From an uncultured Phycisphaerales bacterium (lineage in GTDB: Bacteria > Planctomycetota > Phycisphaerae > Tepidisphaerales > Tepidisphaeraceae): 64,000 nt of DNA. Below, piece by piece: positions 53,661 to 63,289 of this stretch (its first letter is position 1; every line of letters begins with the position of its first letter). A program made the position numbers and the translations under genes. The stretch is taken from positions 1-64,000 of the forward strand of contig CAIQIQ010000083.1 of the NCBI GenBank assembly GCA_903871935.1, written 5' to 3'. The notes beneath the pieces are model-generated. The model had not been told where the DNA came from, did no database searches, and saw nothing but the letters and a program-made list of their open reading frames with translations.

Positions 53661-54431
53661 TCAGGGCAGGTGCTTCGCTTTGCTGACATCGACGAGGACC
53701 TTTGCCAGAGATTCGCAGAAGGCTTCAAATGCCTGTTTGCCGCTTTCGGCGGTAGCGCCGTGGGGATCTCCAGCGCCCAGGTCAGGGTGGATCTTCGTCC
53801 AGGGGCGTGGCGTCCAGACTCCCTTCTGTTCCAGGGCGGCAACGGCAAATGGATTGCGTTTGCCGGGGCCTGCGGCCTTCATGTGCACCGAATCGGGGCA
53901 GAAGTGCAGCATGAGACTGGTTTCGAGGATGCCGGCATGATCGCCGGGATCGCCAAAGAGCTTCTGCTGCAGTTCCATGCACGTCTGCCAGTAGTTTACG
54001 ACCGCAATGAAAATGCCGGTTTCGAGCACCAGATCGCGGACAAGCGGCGTGAAGTTGTTGCCGCCGTGACCGTTTACGATGATGAGCCGTTCGATCCCTT
54101 GACGCTTCAGCGAGTTAGCGACATCGCGCAGGATGGCCAGGGCGGTGGTGGTGGAGAAGTGGACCGTGGCGATCTGGTCCTGCTGCTGGGCGTTGTTCCC
54201 GAAGGGGATGGTGGGCAGCACGATGACCCGCGCTCCCCGGCCGGCCGCGATCTGGGCCGATCGCAAGGCGACTCGTTCCGCGCCCATGGCGTCGGTGCCA
54301 TAGGGAAGATGCTGGTTGTGGGCTTCGGTGGCGCCCCAAGGCAATACTGCGAGGTTGGGCTTGCGCCGGCGAAGTTGCCCATGGGTCGCAAGCATCAACG
54401 AGACTGGTGCATTCTTCATGTAGGACATCAT
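53661..54431 (-). CDS. Creatininase-family amidohydrolase (second homologue)
   Basis: 256 residues. LPWGATEAHNQHLPYGTDAMGAE and NGHGGNNFTPLV are classical creatininase-family metal motifs (here A-H-N-Q-H rather than E-Q-H-G-P-H). ETSLMLHFCPDSVH follows. It is nearer to the canonical family than the copy at 35965. Converges with argJ (10 bp between stops) and lies downstream of the SIS-like gene on the same strand. Confidence 0.88.
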   Translation of the reverse strand: MMSYMKNAPVSLMLATHGQLRRRKPNLAVLPWGATEAHNQHLPYGTDAMGAERVALRSAQIAAGRGARVIVLPTIPFGNNAQQQDQIATVHFSTTTALAILRDVANSLKRQGIERLIIVNGHGGNNFTPLVRDLVLETGIFIAVVNYWQTCMELQQKLFGDPGDHAGILETSLMLHFCPDSVHMKAAGPGKRNPFAVAALEQKGVWTPRPWTKIHPDLGAGDPHGATAESGKQAFEAFCESLAKVLVDVSKAKHLP

Positions 54432-54461
54432 ACCTGATTGGTTGATGAATCGTATGGAGTT

Positions 54462-55814
54462 CTAATGGCCGGGGATTGCCGCCTGATAGCGCGATTCGAG
54501 AATCCCCAGCATCTCGGAGTTGATCATCCACAGAACGGCCACCTGGAGGACGCCGCTGGTGGGAAGGATTTTGACGTCGTAGCCGGGCATGGTGACGGCT
54601 GCATCGCCTTGTGCCCAGTGCATGTCGATCAGCGGTTCGTCGGGCGGGATGGCGTTGACTTCATCCTTCCTGAATGTCGAGATGGCCCAGGTGAGTTTGG
54701 CTCCGGCCTTGCGGGCGAGTTCGGCAAAGTTCTCGAAGTCTGGCCCGCGAAAGAGTTGCGACTGCCCGATGCACAGGACGAAGTCGTCCTTGGCCAGTTT
54801 CAGGTCGCGCCGCGCTGTAGCCCAGTTTCGCTCGAAGTTCTGGAAGTAGCCCGGGTCGTGGGGGTGCGGATACAGGTCCATGGTGACGTGTCCCTGCATG
54901 TAGGTATAGAGCGAGCCGCCGGCATCGCGGGTGGCAACGGCCTGCTGGGCGGTCTGGTGGATGCGGACAATCTCGAGATCGTGAATCTGTTGCAGAGTTT
55001 CGCGCAATGAGGCGAGGTACTCACTTCCGAAACGGCCGGCCTCGATCGCGACGGGCTTTTCCTCGTGGAATTTGACCTTGGCGTACTTCTTCTCGCGTTC
55101 GTAGGCGCTCGAGCCGGTGTCGTAGCCTTGGTACATCGTCGGCATCTTGCCCAGGCGCGTGTTTGCCGCGACAAATTCGCCAAGCCAGGTCCACCCCAAT
55201 GCGACATTGGCGACGGAATCGGTGGGCACCAGCGGGCCGGTCAGCGGCGTTACGAACAGGCCGTTCGTCGGCGCAGCGGCGTTGGCAACCTGGGCATCGA
55301 ACCAGACACCGTCGGTTTGGGCCCGGGCCAATTGTGCTGCCGAGCCGAACCCGATGACGAACTTGTTGCCCTGCTTGCGGAACCGGCGAATACGATCCAT
55401 ATCCTCCGCCCAGCGGCTCTCGCGCAGGCCGACGAGGATGATATACTTGCTGAGGTTGACGCGGTCGATGACCTCCTGGCCGGTGCCCGGCAGGGGCGAG
55501 GCGAGGGTCAACTGCATCATTCCACCACTGCGGTTGAAAAGCTCTCGAGTGAAATCCTGCCCGCCGTAGACGGCGATGTCGTAGTCCTTGTTCACATAGA
55601 GGTCGGCCGCCCGCTCGGCTGACTTGGTGATCGCAGGCATTTGCGCCTTGATGTCATCGATACATCCGACGATCCATTGGTAATAGGCCTGGGCGCTTGC
55701 CTGGAGCGGCGTGGCGCTGGACATGGTCGAGGTTGGGCCGGAGGCTGCATGACCCGCCGGTGCAAGAGCGACCAGGCAGACAAGCGCAATCAGGATCGTA
55801 AGGGCACGCTTCAT
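54462..55814 (-). CDS. Exported protein with two SIS-like (sugar isomerase) domains
   Basis: 450 residues with a signal peptide (MKRALTILIALVCLVALAPAGHA). The first half (QASAQAYYQWIVGCIDDIKAQMPAITKSAERAADLYVNKDYDIAVYGGQDFTRELFNRSGG) is laid out like a phosphosugar-binding SIS domain, and the second half (QQIHDLEIVRIHQTAQQAVATRDAGGSLYTYMQGHV) repeats the pattern. SIS domains are normally cytoplasmic, so export is unusual. It lies between a GH4 glycosidase and a creatininase homologue on the minus strand. Confidence 0.6.
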   Translation of the reverse strand: MKRALTILIALVCLVALAPAGHAASGPTSTMSSATPLQASAQAYYQWIVGCIDDIKAQMPAITKSAERAADLYVNKDYDIAVYGGQDFTRELFNRSGGMMQLTLASPLPGTGQEVIDRVNLSKYIILVGLRESRWAEDMDRIRRFRKQGNKFVIGFGSAAQLARAQTDGVWFDAQVANAAAPTNGLFVTPLTGPLVPTDSVANVALGWTWLGEFVAANTRLGKMPTMYQGYDTGSSAYEREKKYAKVKFHEEKPVAIEAGRFGSEYLASLRETLQQIHDLEIVRIHQTAQQAVATRDAGGSLYTYMQGHVTMDLYPHPHDPGYFQNFERNWATARRDLKLAKDDFVLCIGQSQLFRGPDFENFAELARKAGAKLTWAISTFRKDEVNAIPPDEPLIDMHWAQGDAAVTMPGYDVKILPTSGVLQVAVLWMINSEMLGILESRYQAAIPGH

Positions 55815-55909
55815 GACGATGCTCCATTAGGCGGGATTCGCCGGATGAATACTCGCCAGGGGTATTCCGGCGAGGTACGGGTTCAGTACGGACAGGCATG
55901 ACCAAGTGG

Positions 55910-55955
55910 TGGCCCTGTGCCGCACTCGGCCGTTTTCCGGTGCAGCACAGGGCCA
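55910..55955. terminator. Long-loop hairpin between the GH4 and SIS-like genes
   Basis: A perfect 11-bp stem (TGGCCCTGTGC / GCACAGGGCCA) enclosing 24 bases that can form a further small stem. It lies downstream of the GH4 stop codon and upstream of the SIS-like start; no strong T-run, so terminator or processing site is uncertain. Confidence 0.45.
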
Positions 55956-56029
55956 TCTTTGCGCGACAGGGCATCTTCTTACCGGATAGTACCGGGGCGC
56001 CCATCGCACCGCTGGACGTTTCCAGTCGG

Positions 56030-57358
56030 TTATGCCTCAAACTTCTTGAAGGTTGGAAGATAGGCTTTGTTCTTCTTGAGCATCTCGTTGACCATCTTCT
56101 TGATCTCGGCGAGGCTTAGGACAGCCGCCGAAAGCGGATCGTAGGCCACCGAGTGGAAGACCATGGTCGGGTCGCCCGTCAGTGCGGCCTCGACAGCCAT
56201 CTCCTCGACAGCGACGCTTACCTGGTTCAGAGCCACGCACTGCTGAGGCAGGGCACCGACGTGGATGGCTTCAAACCCACGCCTGGTGGCCACCACCGGC
56301 ACCTCGACGCAAACGTCATCGGGAAGGTTGGTGATCAGCTTGGTGTTGGGCACGTTGCCGTTGAACTTGAACATCTCGCCGCCCATGTAGGCGTTGATGA
56401 TGCTGGCGGCGTATTCGTGGCCGCGGGCCAGGTTCATGGGAGCGCCCTTGGCAAACCAATCCTTGATGTCCTTCTTCCAGGAGGTGGCCGTCTTGCGGTA
56501 GTGGTCCAGGATGTAAGCGTATTCTCCGGGATTCCAGCCGGAACCACCGGTGCAGTACTTCTTGATGAGGTCCGGCCGCTTGCGGAACCACCAGTTGTAT
56601 TCGCTGTTGTGACCGCTGGACTCGGTGACATAGTAGCCCAGATTCAGGTACATCTCGTTGCGAACCTTCTCGTGGTTGTAGATCTTCTTGTTCGTGCTGA
56701 CGGCCTTGTGGATTGCCGGATAGGCATTCTTGCCGTTGCGCTTGAACTCGGTGTACCAGGCCTGGTGGTTGATGCCAGCGCAGACGTAGGTGATCTCTTC
56801 ATCCTTGGCGCCGATCCAGTTGGCGAGCATGCTCGCGGTGCCCTGTACGCTGTGGCACAGGCCCGTGATCTTGATGTCCGTGGTCTTCTGCATGGCGCGG
56901 CAGAGCATGGCCATCGGGTTGGTGTAGTTCAACAGGACGGCGTTAGGACAAAGCTTCTCCATGTCCTTGGCGATGGAAACCATGACCGGGATCGTCCGCA
57001 GGGCGCGGAAGATGCCGCTGACACTGCGCGTGTCGCCGACGTTGGTGTCAATGCCATACTTCTTGGGGATGAGGATGTCGTGCTGCCACACATCCACGCC
57101 GCCGGCGAGTATGGTGCACAGGACCGCGTCGGCGCCCTTGAGGGCCTCCTTGCGATCCATCGTGGCGATGACCTTCGCGGGGTAGTTGCCACGGTCCACG
57201 ATGCTCTGGACTGCCTTGCGGGCGAAGTCCAAGCGCTCCTTGTTGATGTCCATCAGGACGAGAGTTGAATCCTTCAGGAGCGGGAATGTCAGGATGTCCC
57301 GAACCAGCCCGCGCGTGAAACCGAGGCTGCCGGCCCCAATAAAAGCGATCTTTGCCAT
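56030..57358 (-). CDS. melA: GH4 family glycosidase, alpha-galactosidase-like
   Basis: 442 residues with AGGAAAGGA upstream. NAD-binding [33 protein letters not shown] (Cys168) and GINHQAWY (His198) supply the NAD and divalent-metal site typical of GH4. These enzymes cleave alpha- (and beta-) glycosides through an oxidation-elimination mechanism; the [12 protein letters not shown] pair is closest to alpha-galactosidases. Cytoplasmic. Separated from the SIS-like gene by 215 bp that includes a hairpin. Confidence 0.88.
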   Translation of the reverse strand: MAKIAFIGAGSLGFTRGLVRDILTFPLLKDSTLVLMDINKERLDFARKAVQSIVDRGNYPAKVIATMDRKEALKGADAVLCTILAGGVDVWQHDILIPKKYGIDTNVGDTRSVSGIFRALRTIPVMVSIAKDMEKLCPNAVLLNYTNPMAMLCRAMQKTTDIKITGLCHSVQGTASMLANWIGAKDEEITYVCAGINHQAWYTEFKRNGKNAYPAIHKAVSTNKKIYNHEKVRNEMYLNLGYYVTESSGHNSEYNWWFRKRPDLIKKYCTGGSGWNPGEYAYILDHYRKTATSWKKDIKDWFAKGAPMNLARGHEYAASIINAYMGGEMFKFNGNVPNTKLITNLPDDVCVEVPVVATRRGFEAIHVGALPQQCVALNQVSVAVEEMAVEAALTGDPTMVFHSVAYDPLSAAVLSLAEIKKMVNEMLKKNKAYLPTFKKFEA

Positions 57359-57489
57359 GAAGTAAGTCCTTTCCTAGACGATTGGTCTTGCGCCAATCAC
57401 GTTACGCAACCGACGACGGCTGCGAGGTGGGGATGATAACCGAGATTTCCCGCCAGTAACAAATGCGAACGACTATATGTTCCTCGGAA

Positions 57490-58104
57490 TTAGCGAGGTT
57501 TCACCTGCTGTCGGCCGCTGATGGCGTCGGCAAGGATGCTCCGATTGGCGTGCTCGATGCTGCTGCCGGTGGGTAATCCTCGCGCGAGACGGCTCAGTTG
57601 CACAGCGGGGAACTGTGAAGTGACCAGGTTCTCGATATAGAGAGCCGTGCCATCGCCCTCAACGTTCGGATTCGTGCCCAAGATCAACTCTTTGATGGTG
57701 CCCGCCTGCAGGCGCGTGGTCAGGCCGGCGATCGTCAGGTCGTCAGGCCCGATTCCTTCTAGCGGCGCGATGCGGCCCAGCAGTACGTGATACAGTCCGC
57801 GATATGTGCCGGGATTTTCCAGTGCCATCAGATCGCGCGGCTGCTCCACGACGAGTACCACCGAAGGGTCACGCTGCGCATCTTTGCAGACCGAGCAGAG
57901 TTCCTCTTCTGCGAGGTTGAAGCATTGCTCGCAGTACCGCACCTTGCTCTTCATGTCCTGCAGCGCCTGGGCCAAGCGCATGACATCCTCCTTGCGCGAC
58001 TTTAGGAGATGGAAGGTGATCCGCTCAGCTGACTTGGGACCGATCCCCGGCAGGTGCGAGAGTTCGCTGATCAAATCCTGGATGCACTGGGCGTAGGCGC
58101 TCAT
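57490..58104 (-). CDS. recR: Recombination mediator RecR
   Basis: 204 residues from the ATG at 58104; a longer frame exists but RecR is ~200 residues and starts at this helix. Helix-hairpin-helix LPGIGPKSAERITFHLL, zinc finger CEQCFNLAEEELCSVC, Toprim EQPRDLMALENPGTYRGLYHVLLG, then a C-terminal ATP-like Walker-B region. It acts with RecO and RecF in gap repair. The usual neighbours dnaX and ybaB are not present. Confidence 0.95.
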   Translation of the reverse strand: MSAYAQCIQDLISELSHLPGIGPKSAERITFHLLKSRKEDVMRLAQALQDMKSKVRYCEQCFNLAEEELCSVCKDAQRDPSVVLVVEQPRDLMALENPGTYRGLYHVLLGRIAPLEGIGPDDLTIAGLTTRLQAGTIKELILGTNPNVEGDGTALYIENLVTSQFPAVQLSRLARGLPTGSSIEHANRSILADAISGRQQVKPR

Positions 58105-58274
58105 ACCGGAAGTGTAAGCCAACGCAGGGCCAAACAGTAGAGCCGGTGACCCCACCGGCGGCAAAAGCAATGGCAGAGACAATTCCCAATCCACGCCGTT
58201 ATCGCCAGCTTAACCGCCACAGCATGGTCTGTGCGCGTTCTGCCCTCGTTCCACCGCCGGTGAGGTCACCGGCT

Positions 58275-59396
58275 CTACTTCACCGCATCGGAGAGATCCA
58301 CTCCGGTTATCTGCTTTACGCGGTCGAGGAGTTCCTGGCCGCTCTTGCAGGGCGTGTTGCGCAGCGACCGCATCAGATCCGGGAGGGCGGGGCGGTTCTT
58401 GTCGAGCAGACGCAGTGTTACCGACACGCACTTGCGGCGGTAGGCATCGGCATACGCCGTCGCGTATTGCCGCTTGATCGCGGCCGGATCTGTCGGGTCC
58501 AGCAGGTTGATCGTGCTCGTCTTGATGGGATTTGTGCGCAGTTCAGCGCAGAGCATCAGGAGCAGTTCTATGCGCGGAGACCCGATAACCATTTCGGCAT
58601 AGTCGCCTGAGGTCGCGCCGGTGAGCCCTATCCCCAGCCACTGCTGATCGCGCGGCAGGTCCAGCGGCCTGAAGACGACCTGAGCGATCGTGTCGATCAT
58701 ATGAGCATGGGCCAGGAACATCGCCCGGCCGGATATGACCTGATCGACCTCATGATGGGCCAAATCCAAGCCGCGGGCCAGTTTCGCTGCGCGGGCGGCC
58801 TGGTCGTCGGCGGGCTCATAGAACGCGGCGGTCACGGTGTCATCCATCGGCCGGTCAAGCGTCAGAGAGATTGACTTGCGATATGCAATCTCATCCGCCA
58901 GGCGGTTATAGACAAAATCGCGGCTCACCCATTGCTCGGCTTTGAGCATTTCCTTGAGTCGCGGTTCAGTGGTTACCAGGAAGAACAGCGGCGGAACAAA
59001 CTCCTGTAGTTTACGAAGCGCTGGCGTCAGTGATTCATCGAGGCGTTTGGCCAGGGGCGCAGGGTCGTCAACGGCGTAGTCGGCCGCCATGTGGGCGACA
59101 ACCTTTGCCTTGGCCGCCTCCAAGCGCGTGAGCAGATCCGATGGCATAGTGCTGGGCCGGGTTGTCGCATCGGCGGCCGACAGAGCCTTCTGCACCCATT
59201 CACGGTCGGCCGGCTCACAGAGGGCTTTCCCGCGGATGCCCTCTACCTGCACAAAACCGGGTGGGAGTGTCAGCACGTAGCGGGGCAGTACAGTGGTCTG
59301 CGCCGTTGCTGGTACATCCTGAGCCAGCGCCGGTGCGAACGACGCGGCGGCCAGCAGGAGAAGGCAGAGCACGCTGAAGGGCGATAGTTGTTTCAT
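58275..59396 (-). CDS. Secreted protein of unknown function
   Basis: 373 residues from the ATG at 59396, with a signal peptide (MKQLSPFSVLCLLLLAAASFAPALA). The rest is predominantly helical and acidic/arginine-rich with no recognisable motif; a long central part (SRDFVYNRLADEIAYRKSISLTLDRPM...) could be coiled. A Cys near residue 350 is isolated. Planctomycete-specific families often look like this. It is divergent from an aldo/keto reductase gene. Confidence 0.6.
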   Translation of the reverse strand: MKQLSPFSVLCLLLLAAASFAPALAQDVPATAQTTVLPRYVLTLPPGFVQVEGIRGKALCEPADREWVQKALSAADATTRPSTMPSDLLTRLEAAKAKVVAHMAADYAVDDPAPLAKRLDESLTPALRKLQEFVPPLFFLVTTEPRLKEMLKAEQWVSRDFVYNRLADEIAYRKSISLTLDRPMDDTVTAAFYEPADDQAARAAKLARGLDLAHHEVDQVISGRAMFLAHAHMIDTIAQVVFRPLDLPRDQQWLGIGLTGATSGDYAEMVIGSPRIELLLMLCAELRTNPIKTSTINLLDPTDPAAIKRQYATAYADAYRRKCVSVTLRLLDKNRPALPDLMRSLRNTPCKSGQELLDRVKQITGVDLSDAVK

Positions 59397-59545
59397 TACT
59401 TGGTCGTCTGCAGCAGGTCGAACCCGATATCGTATACGCTCAGGCGGTCGCGACAAGTGGGGAGTGCGGTCGCCCCGAGCCAGCGCATGTTAGGCGAGCG
59501 CAGCGCCTCTGACGCGAGATAAGTCTGGCGCGTATACTCGTGGCC

Positions 59546-60688
59546 ATGAAGTACCGAACACTTGGCCGCAGTGGCATCCGCGTTTCCGAAGTCGGCGTTG
59601 GCGGCCATCGCGAGGGTGTCGAGACGCAAGGAGGCATCGACCGGACAGCGCGGTTCTTCGCTTCCGATCAGGAGCGGGCTCGCGTTATTGGCGCTGCGAT
59701 TGATGCCGGCATCACGTACTTCGACTCAACGTACTACTGCGAGATCGAATCGCTCGGACAGTCGCTGCGTCTGCTTGGCCGGCGCGATGGGCTGATCGTC
59801 TCGGGCATGCGCGTGGATTTCTTCGCCAATTACCTTCACGAACGCGGGGACATCCGGGCGTATGTTCGCCGCGAGGTGGAGGGGTGCCTGCGGGCGTTTG
59901 GATTCGACCACGTAGATCAGTTCATTTGCGGAGCCATGGAACAGGGCGATCCGGTCTCGCATCGGCCGGAAATGGAGGATGCGATCGATGAACTTGATCG
60001 CTTGCGGCAGCAGGGCAAGCTGCGCCTTATCGGATTCTCAACCCATGAGCCCGACTACGGTGCGAGGCTCTTGAGCGCGTTTCCCGCGTTCGATACGGCG
60101 ATGGTGCCGTATAACTTCGCCAACCGGGCCGCGGAGGGCAAACTGGCCGCCGAGGTCCAGAGCCGCACCGCAGCACTGATAGCTATGAAGACGCTCGTCT
60201 GGCACATCTATGGTATTCCAGTGACAGTGTTGCGCCACCTGCGCCCGGCGCCTGGGCGGCTGGAGCTTTGCCCCGATGTGCCGATCGGCAGGCTGGCCCT
60301 GCAGTTCGTATTGGCCAATCAGCAGATCAGCACCTGCGTGCCGGCGGTGAATAGCATCGAGTCAGCGCGGCAGAACGCATCGGCCAGCGGCCGGACGCTT
60401 GATGCGGGAGAGCTTCGCTCGCTGGAACAATACGCGGCCGCGATGGTCGCCGAGGACTTCGTTCCGCTCGCGATCGCCGCTTTGCATGAGAAGAATGGTC
60501 GGATACTGGCCAATGCGCTGGGTTTATTGGGGAGGAAGCTAAAGCTGGATCTGCCCTCGATCGACTGGGGAGCGAATGATGCCCAGCAGAAGGCTCAGCA
60601 GGTCGCGAAGAAAGTCCTGCGCGATCTGGCCGCCGATGACCAATGGGCGCCACTCATCGGTGATCGCGAAATGGCAAACGCGGGTTGA
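59546..60688 (+). CDS. Aldo/keto reductase
   Basis: 380 residues from the ATG at 59546 (a GTG two codons earlier is in frame). AKR signatures: SEVGVGG near the start and ITYFDSTYYCEIESLG with the catalytic Asp and Tyr. The segment LALQFVLANQQISTCVPAVNSIE is the usual C-terminal NADP-binding region. A C-terminal extension of ~80 residues has no iron-sulfur cysteines, unlike the AKR at 51293. The substrate is unknown. Confidence 0.88.
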   Translation: MKYRTLGRSGIRVSEVGVGGHREGVETQGGIDRTARFFASDQERARVIGAAIDAGITYFDSTYYCEIESLGQSLRLLGRRDGLIVSGMRVDFFANYLHERGDIRAYVRREVEGCLRAFGFDHVDQFICGAMEQGDPVSHRPEMEDAIDELDRLRQQGKLRLIGFSTHEPDYGARLLSAFPAFDTAMVPYNFANRAAEGKLAAEVQSRTAALIAMKTLVWHIYGIPVTVLRHLRPAPGRLELCPDVPIGRLALQFVLANQQISTCVPAVNSIESARQNASASGRTLDAGELRSLEQYAAAMVAEDFVPLAIAALHEKNGRILANALGLLGRKLKLDLPSIDWGANDAQQKAQQVAKKVLRDLAADDQWAPLIGDREMANAG

Positions 60689-60734
60689 CACCCTTCCGGG
60701 CGCGTGATACCGACAAGCCCGAGGAGTTCTACGC

Positions 60735-62648
60735 ATGCGTCTTGGCGGATGGCAAGGATCGATGTCGACAGCCGGGGGATTAACCCGCACCTACGGGCTG
60801 CAGGACCACTTCAGCAAGCCCGGCCAGGAAGGACCGCTGCCGCCGATCAACAAGGCAACCATGCGCCGGGTCATGGGCTACTTCAGGCCCTACTGGCGAA
60901 GCTGGCTGGTGGTGCTGGCGTGCATTGGCGTGGCCGCGGGCCTGGGCGTTGTGCCGCCGCTGTGCGTGCGCTGGATACTGGACAAGGCCATCCCCCACGC
61001 CGATCTCTGGTTGTTGACCTGGCTCTGCATCGCCATGGTTGCATTGGCAGTTGCGTCCGGGTTCGTCGGTGTGCTGCAACAGACGGTTACCGCGCGCGTC
61101 GGCCAGGGAATGATGCACGACTTGCGCAATGAGCTGTTTCAGCACGTGCAGAAACTGAGCCTGCGTTTCTACATCACCACGCGCTCCGGCGAGATCGTCT
61201 CGCGCATCAACAATGACGTCGGCGCGGTGCAGGGCGTCGCCACCGGCACGGTCGTCACGATCGCCAACAATATCGCCACTCTGGCGGCTACCTCGGTGGC
61301 GCTTTTCTGGATGAATTGGAAGCTGACGCTGGTTGCGATTGCGGTGATGCCGGCGTTTTATGTTCCCTCACGAATCGTTGGCGGGATCCGGCGTCGCCTC
61401 TCCACCCAGACCCAGGAGAGCCAGGCATCGCTGCTGGCGTTCCTCAACGAACGTCTGCATGTCGGCGGAATTGTTCTGGCCGGCATTTTCGGTCAGAAAC
61501 CGGCCGATGCCAGTGAGTTCTCCAGGCGGAGCCAGATTCTGCGTGACCTGACCATTCGCCAGACTGTGGTGGGGCGCTGGCTGTTCATGATTCTCAGTGT
61601 CTTCAGCGCCGTCGGGCCGGCACTGATCTACTGGTATGGCGGCTATGAAGCGATCCATGAGAAGCTGACACCAGGAATGCTCGTGGCTTTCGCGGCGCTG
61701 CTGACGCTGCTGTATCGGCCGATGGTGCAGTTGGCGACCGTTTATGTCGATGTGCAGGCCGGGCTCGCGGTGTTCGACCGAATCTTTGAGTATCTCGATC
61801 TGATCCCGGATGTGATCGATCGGAAGGATGCCCGCGCGGTTCCCACCACGCAAGGCCATATCGTGCTTGAACACGTACATTTCACCTACCCGATACCGCC
61901 GGCCGCTCGCGAGGCGGCCGCTGAGACGGCATCCACTGAGCCCCCGCTCGAGCCATTTGCTTTGCGCGACATCAGCTTTGAGATCCGGCCGGGACAGCGC
62001 GTGGCGCTGGTTGGCCCCAGCGGTTCGGGCAAAACCACGCTGACATATATCGTTCCACGTTTTTATGATCCCGCCGAGGGCAGAGTGCTGCTCGATGGTA
62101 TTGACCTGCGCGAACTGCAGCAGGCATCGCTGCGGAACCATATCGCGATGGTCACGCAGGAGACCTTCCTCTTCCACGCTTCCATCCGCGAGAATCTGCT
62201 GTACGCCCGACCGGGTGCCGGCGAGGTCGAGCTTATCGAGGCGTGCAAGGCGGCCAATATCCACGAATTCGTCGCCGCGCTTCCACAGGGTTATGACACG
62301 GTTGTGGGAGAGCGTGGGTTCCGCCTGTCCGGCGGCGAGAAACAGCGCATCAGCATTGCCCGGGCACTATTGAAGGATCCGGCGATCCTCATCCTCGATG
62401 AGGCCACCAGCAGCCTCGATTCCACCAGCGAGGCACTGATCCAGGAAGCCCTGGAGCGTCTGCTCCGCGGGCGAACCTCGCTGATCATTGCCCATCGACT
62501 CTCGACGATTCTCAACTCTGACCTGATCATCGTCCTGGACGCGGGACGTATCGTCGATAAGGGAAGACACGCCGACCTGCTCGCCCACGATGGGCTATAC
62601 GCCACACTGTTCAACCAGCAGTTTGCCCGGGCGCTTGAGAGGCGATGA
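60735..62648 (+). CDS. ABC transporter, fused permease and ATPase (exporter type)
   Basis: 637 residues with GAGGAG upstream. About six TM helices (~50-360), then an ATPase (~375-625): Walker A GPSGSGKTTL, Q-loop TQETFLF, signature LSGGEKQRIS, Walker B ILILDEATSSLD, H-loop AHRLS. The half-transporter type (MsbA/multidrug/lipid exporter-like) works as a dimer. The linker carries an Ala/Glu-rich insertion (~395-405). The substrate is unknown; it follows the aldo/keto reductase gene by 46 bp. Confidence 0.94.
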   Translation: MRLGGWQGSMSTAGGLTRTYGLQDHFSKPGQEGPLPPINKATMRRVMGYFRPYWRSWLVVLACIGVAAGLGVVPPLCVRWILDKAIPHADLWLLTWLCIAMVALAVASGFVGVLQQTVTARVGQGMMHDLRNELFQHVQKLSLRFYITTRSGEIVSRINNDVGAVQGVATGTVVTIANNIATLAATSVALFWMNWKLTLVAIAVMPAFYVPSRIVGGIRRRLSTQTQESQASLLAFLNERLHVGGIVLAGIFGQKPADASEFSRRSQILRDLTIRQTVVGRWLFMILSVFSAVGPALIYWYGGYEAIHEKLTPGMLVAFAALLTLLYRPMVQLATVYVDVQAGLAVFDRIFEYLDLIPDVIDRKDARAVPTTQGHIVLEHVHFTYPIPPAAREAAAETASTEPPLEPFALRDISFEIRPGQRVALVGPSGSGKTTLTYIVPRFYDPAEGRVLLDGIDLRELQQASLRNHIAMVTQETFLFHASIRENLLYARPGAGEVELIEACKAANIHEFVAALPQGYDTVVGERGFRLSGGEKQRISIARALLKDPAILILDEATSSLDSTSEALIQEALERLLRGRTSLIIAHRLSTILNSDLIIVLDAGRIVDKGRHADLLAHDGLYATLFNQQFARALERR

Positions 62649-62659
62649 GCCGCGCCGCA

Positions 62660-63238
62660 TCACCCGATCAGCACATCTGCCAGCTTCCGTTTCGCCACAT
62701 GATGTACCTGGTCAGGCGTGCGCCAGTAGGGCATCTGTACGCCCGGCCCGAAGTCTTCGAGGGACACTTTCTCTCCGGCCTTGCCCACCGACATCAACAG
62801 TTCGATCTTGGTGTCGGCCGGGAGTTTCAGGAGCAGGTGGATTTTGTCGCGGTCGATGGCACCGAGCATGCACGTCACATAGCCCGCCACCGCGGCCGCC
62901 AGATTGATCGTCTGCGCGGCGATGCCGACATCGACCGCGGGACTGATCTGCGTGGGGACCGAGACGATCACGATCCACGCGTTGGGGCGCTGCTCGGGGG
63001 TCGGAGCCGGACCGGTGCGCAGGCCTCCTGCCCAGTTCGTGCACGCATACACCGCAGCGCATTCGGCGGCGTCGGTGACGATTCGGTAACGCAGCGGCTG
63101 CACGTTCAGCCCCGAGGGGACGTTGCGTGCTACATCGATCAGTTTGATGACAGCATCCCGCGAGACAGTGGCTGCATTGACGTAGAGCCGATGCGTCCGC
63201 GCCTGGCGCACCAGAGTTGAGAATTCATCGAGCGTCAT
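62660..63238 (-). CDS. Nitroreductase-family protein
   Basis: 192 residues with AGAGGAAG upstream. Weak but recognisable nitroreductase fold: the N-terminal helix EFSTLVRQARTHRLY, ARNVPSGLNVQPLRYRIVTD (typical APSGxNxQPWRFxVV) and AAQTINLAAAVAGYVTCMLGAIDRDKI. It uses FMN to reduce nitro compounds, quinones or similar. Downstream of mrp on the same strand, 51 bp apart, and convergent with the ABC transporter gene. Confidence 0.8.
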   Translation of the reverse strand: MTLDEFSTLVRQARTHRLYVNAATVSRDAVIKLIDVARNVPSGLNVQPLRYRIVTDAAECAAVYACTNWAGGLRTGPAPTPEQRPNAWIVIVSVPTQISPAVDVGIAAQTINLAAAVAGYVTCMLGAIDRDKIHLLLKLPADTKIELLMSVGKAGEKVSLEDFGPGVQMPYWRTPDQVHHVAKRKLADVLIG

Positions 63239-63289
63239 AGGGTCTTCCTCTTTACTGGGTGCGGTGGTCGCCGCCGCGAAAACTATAAA

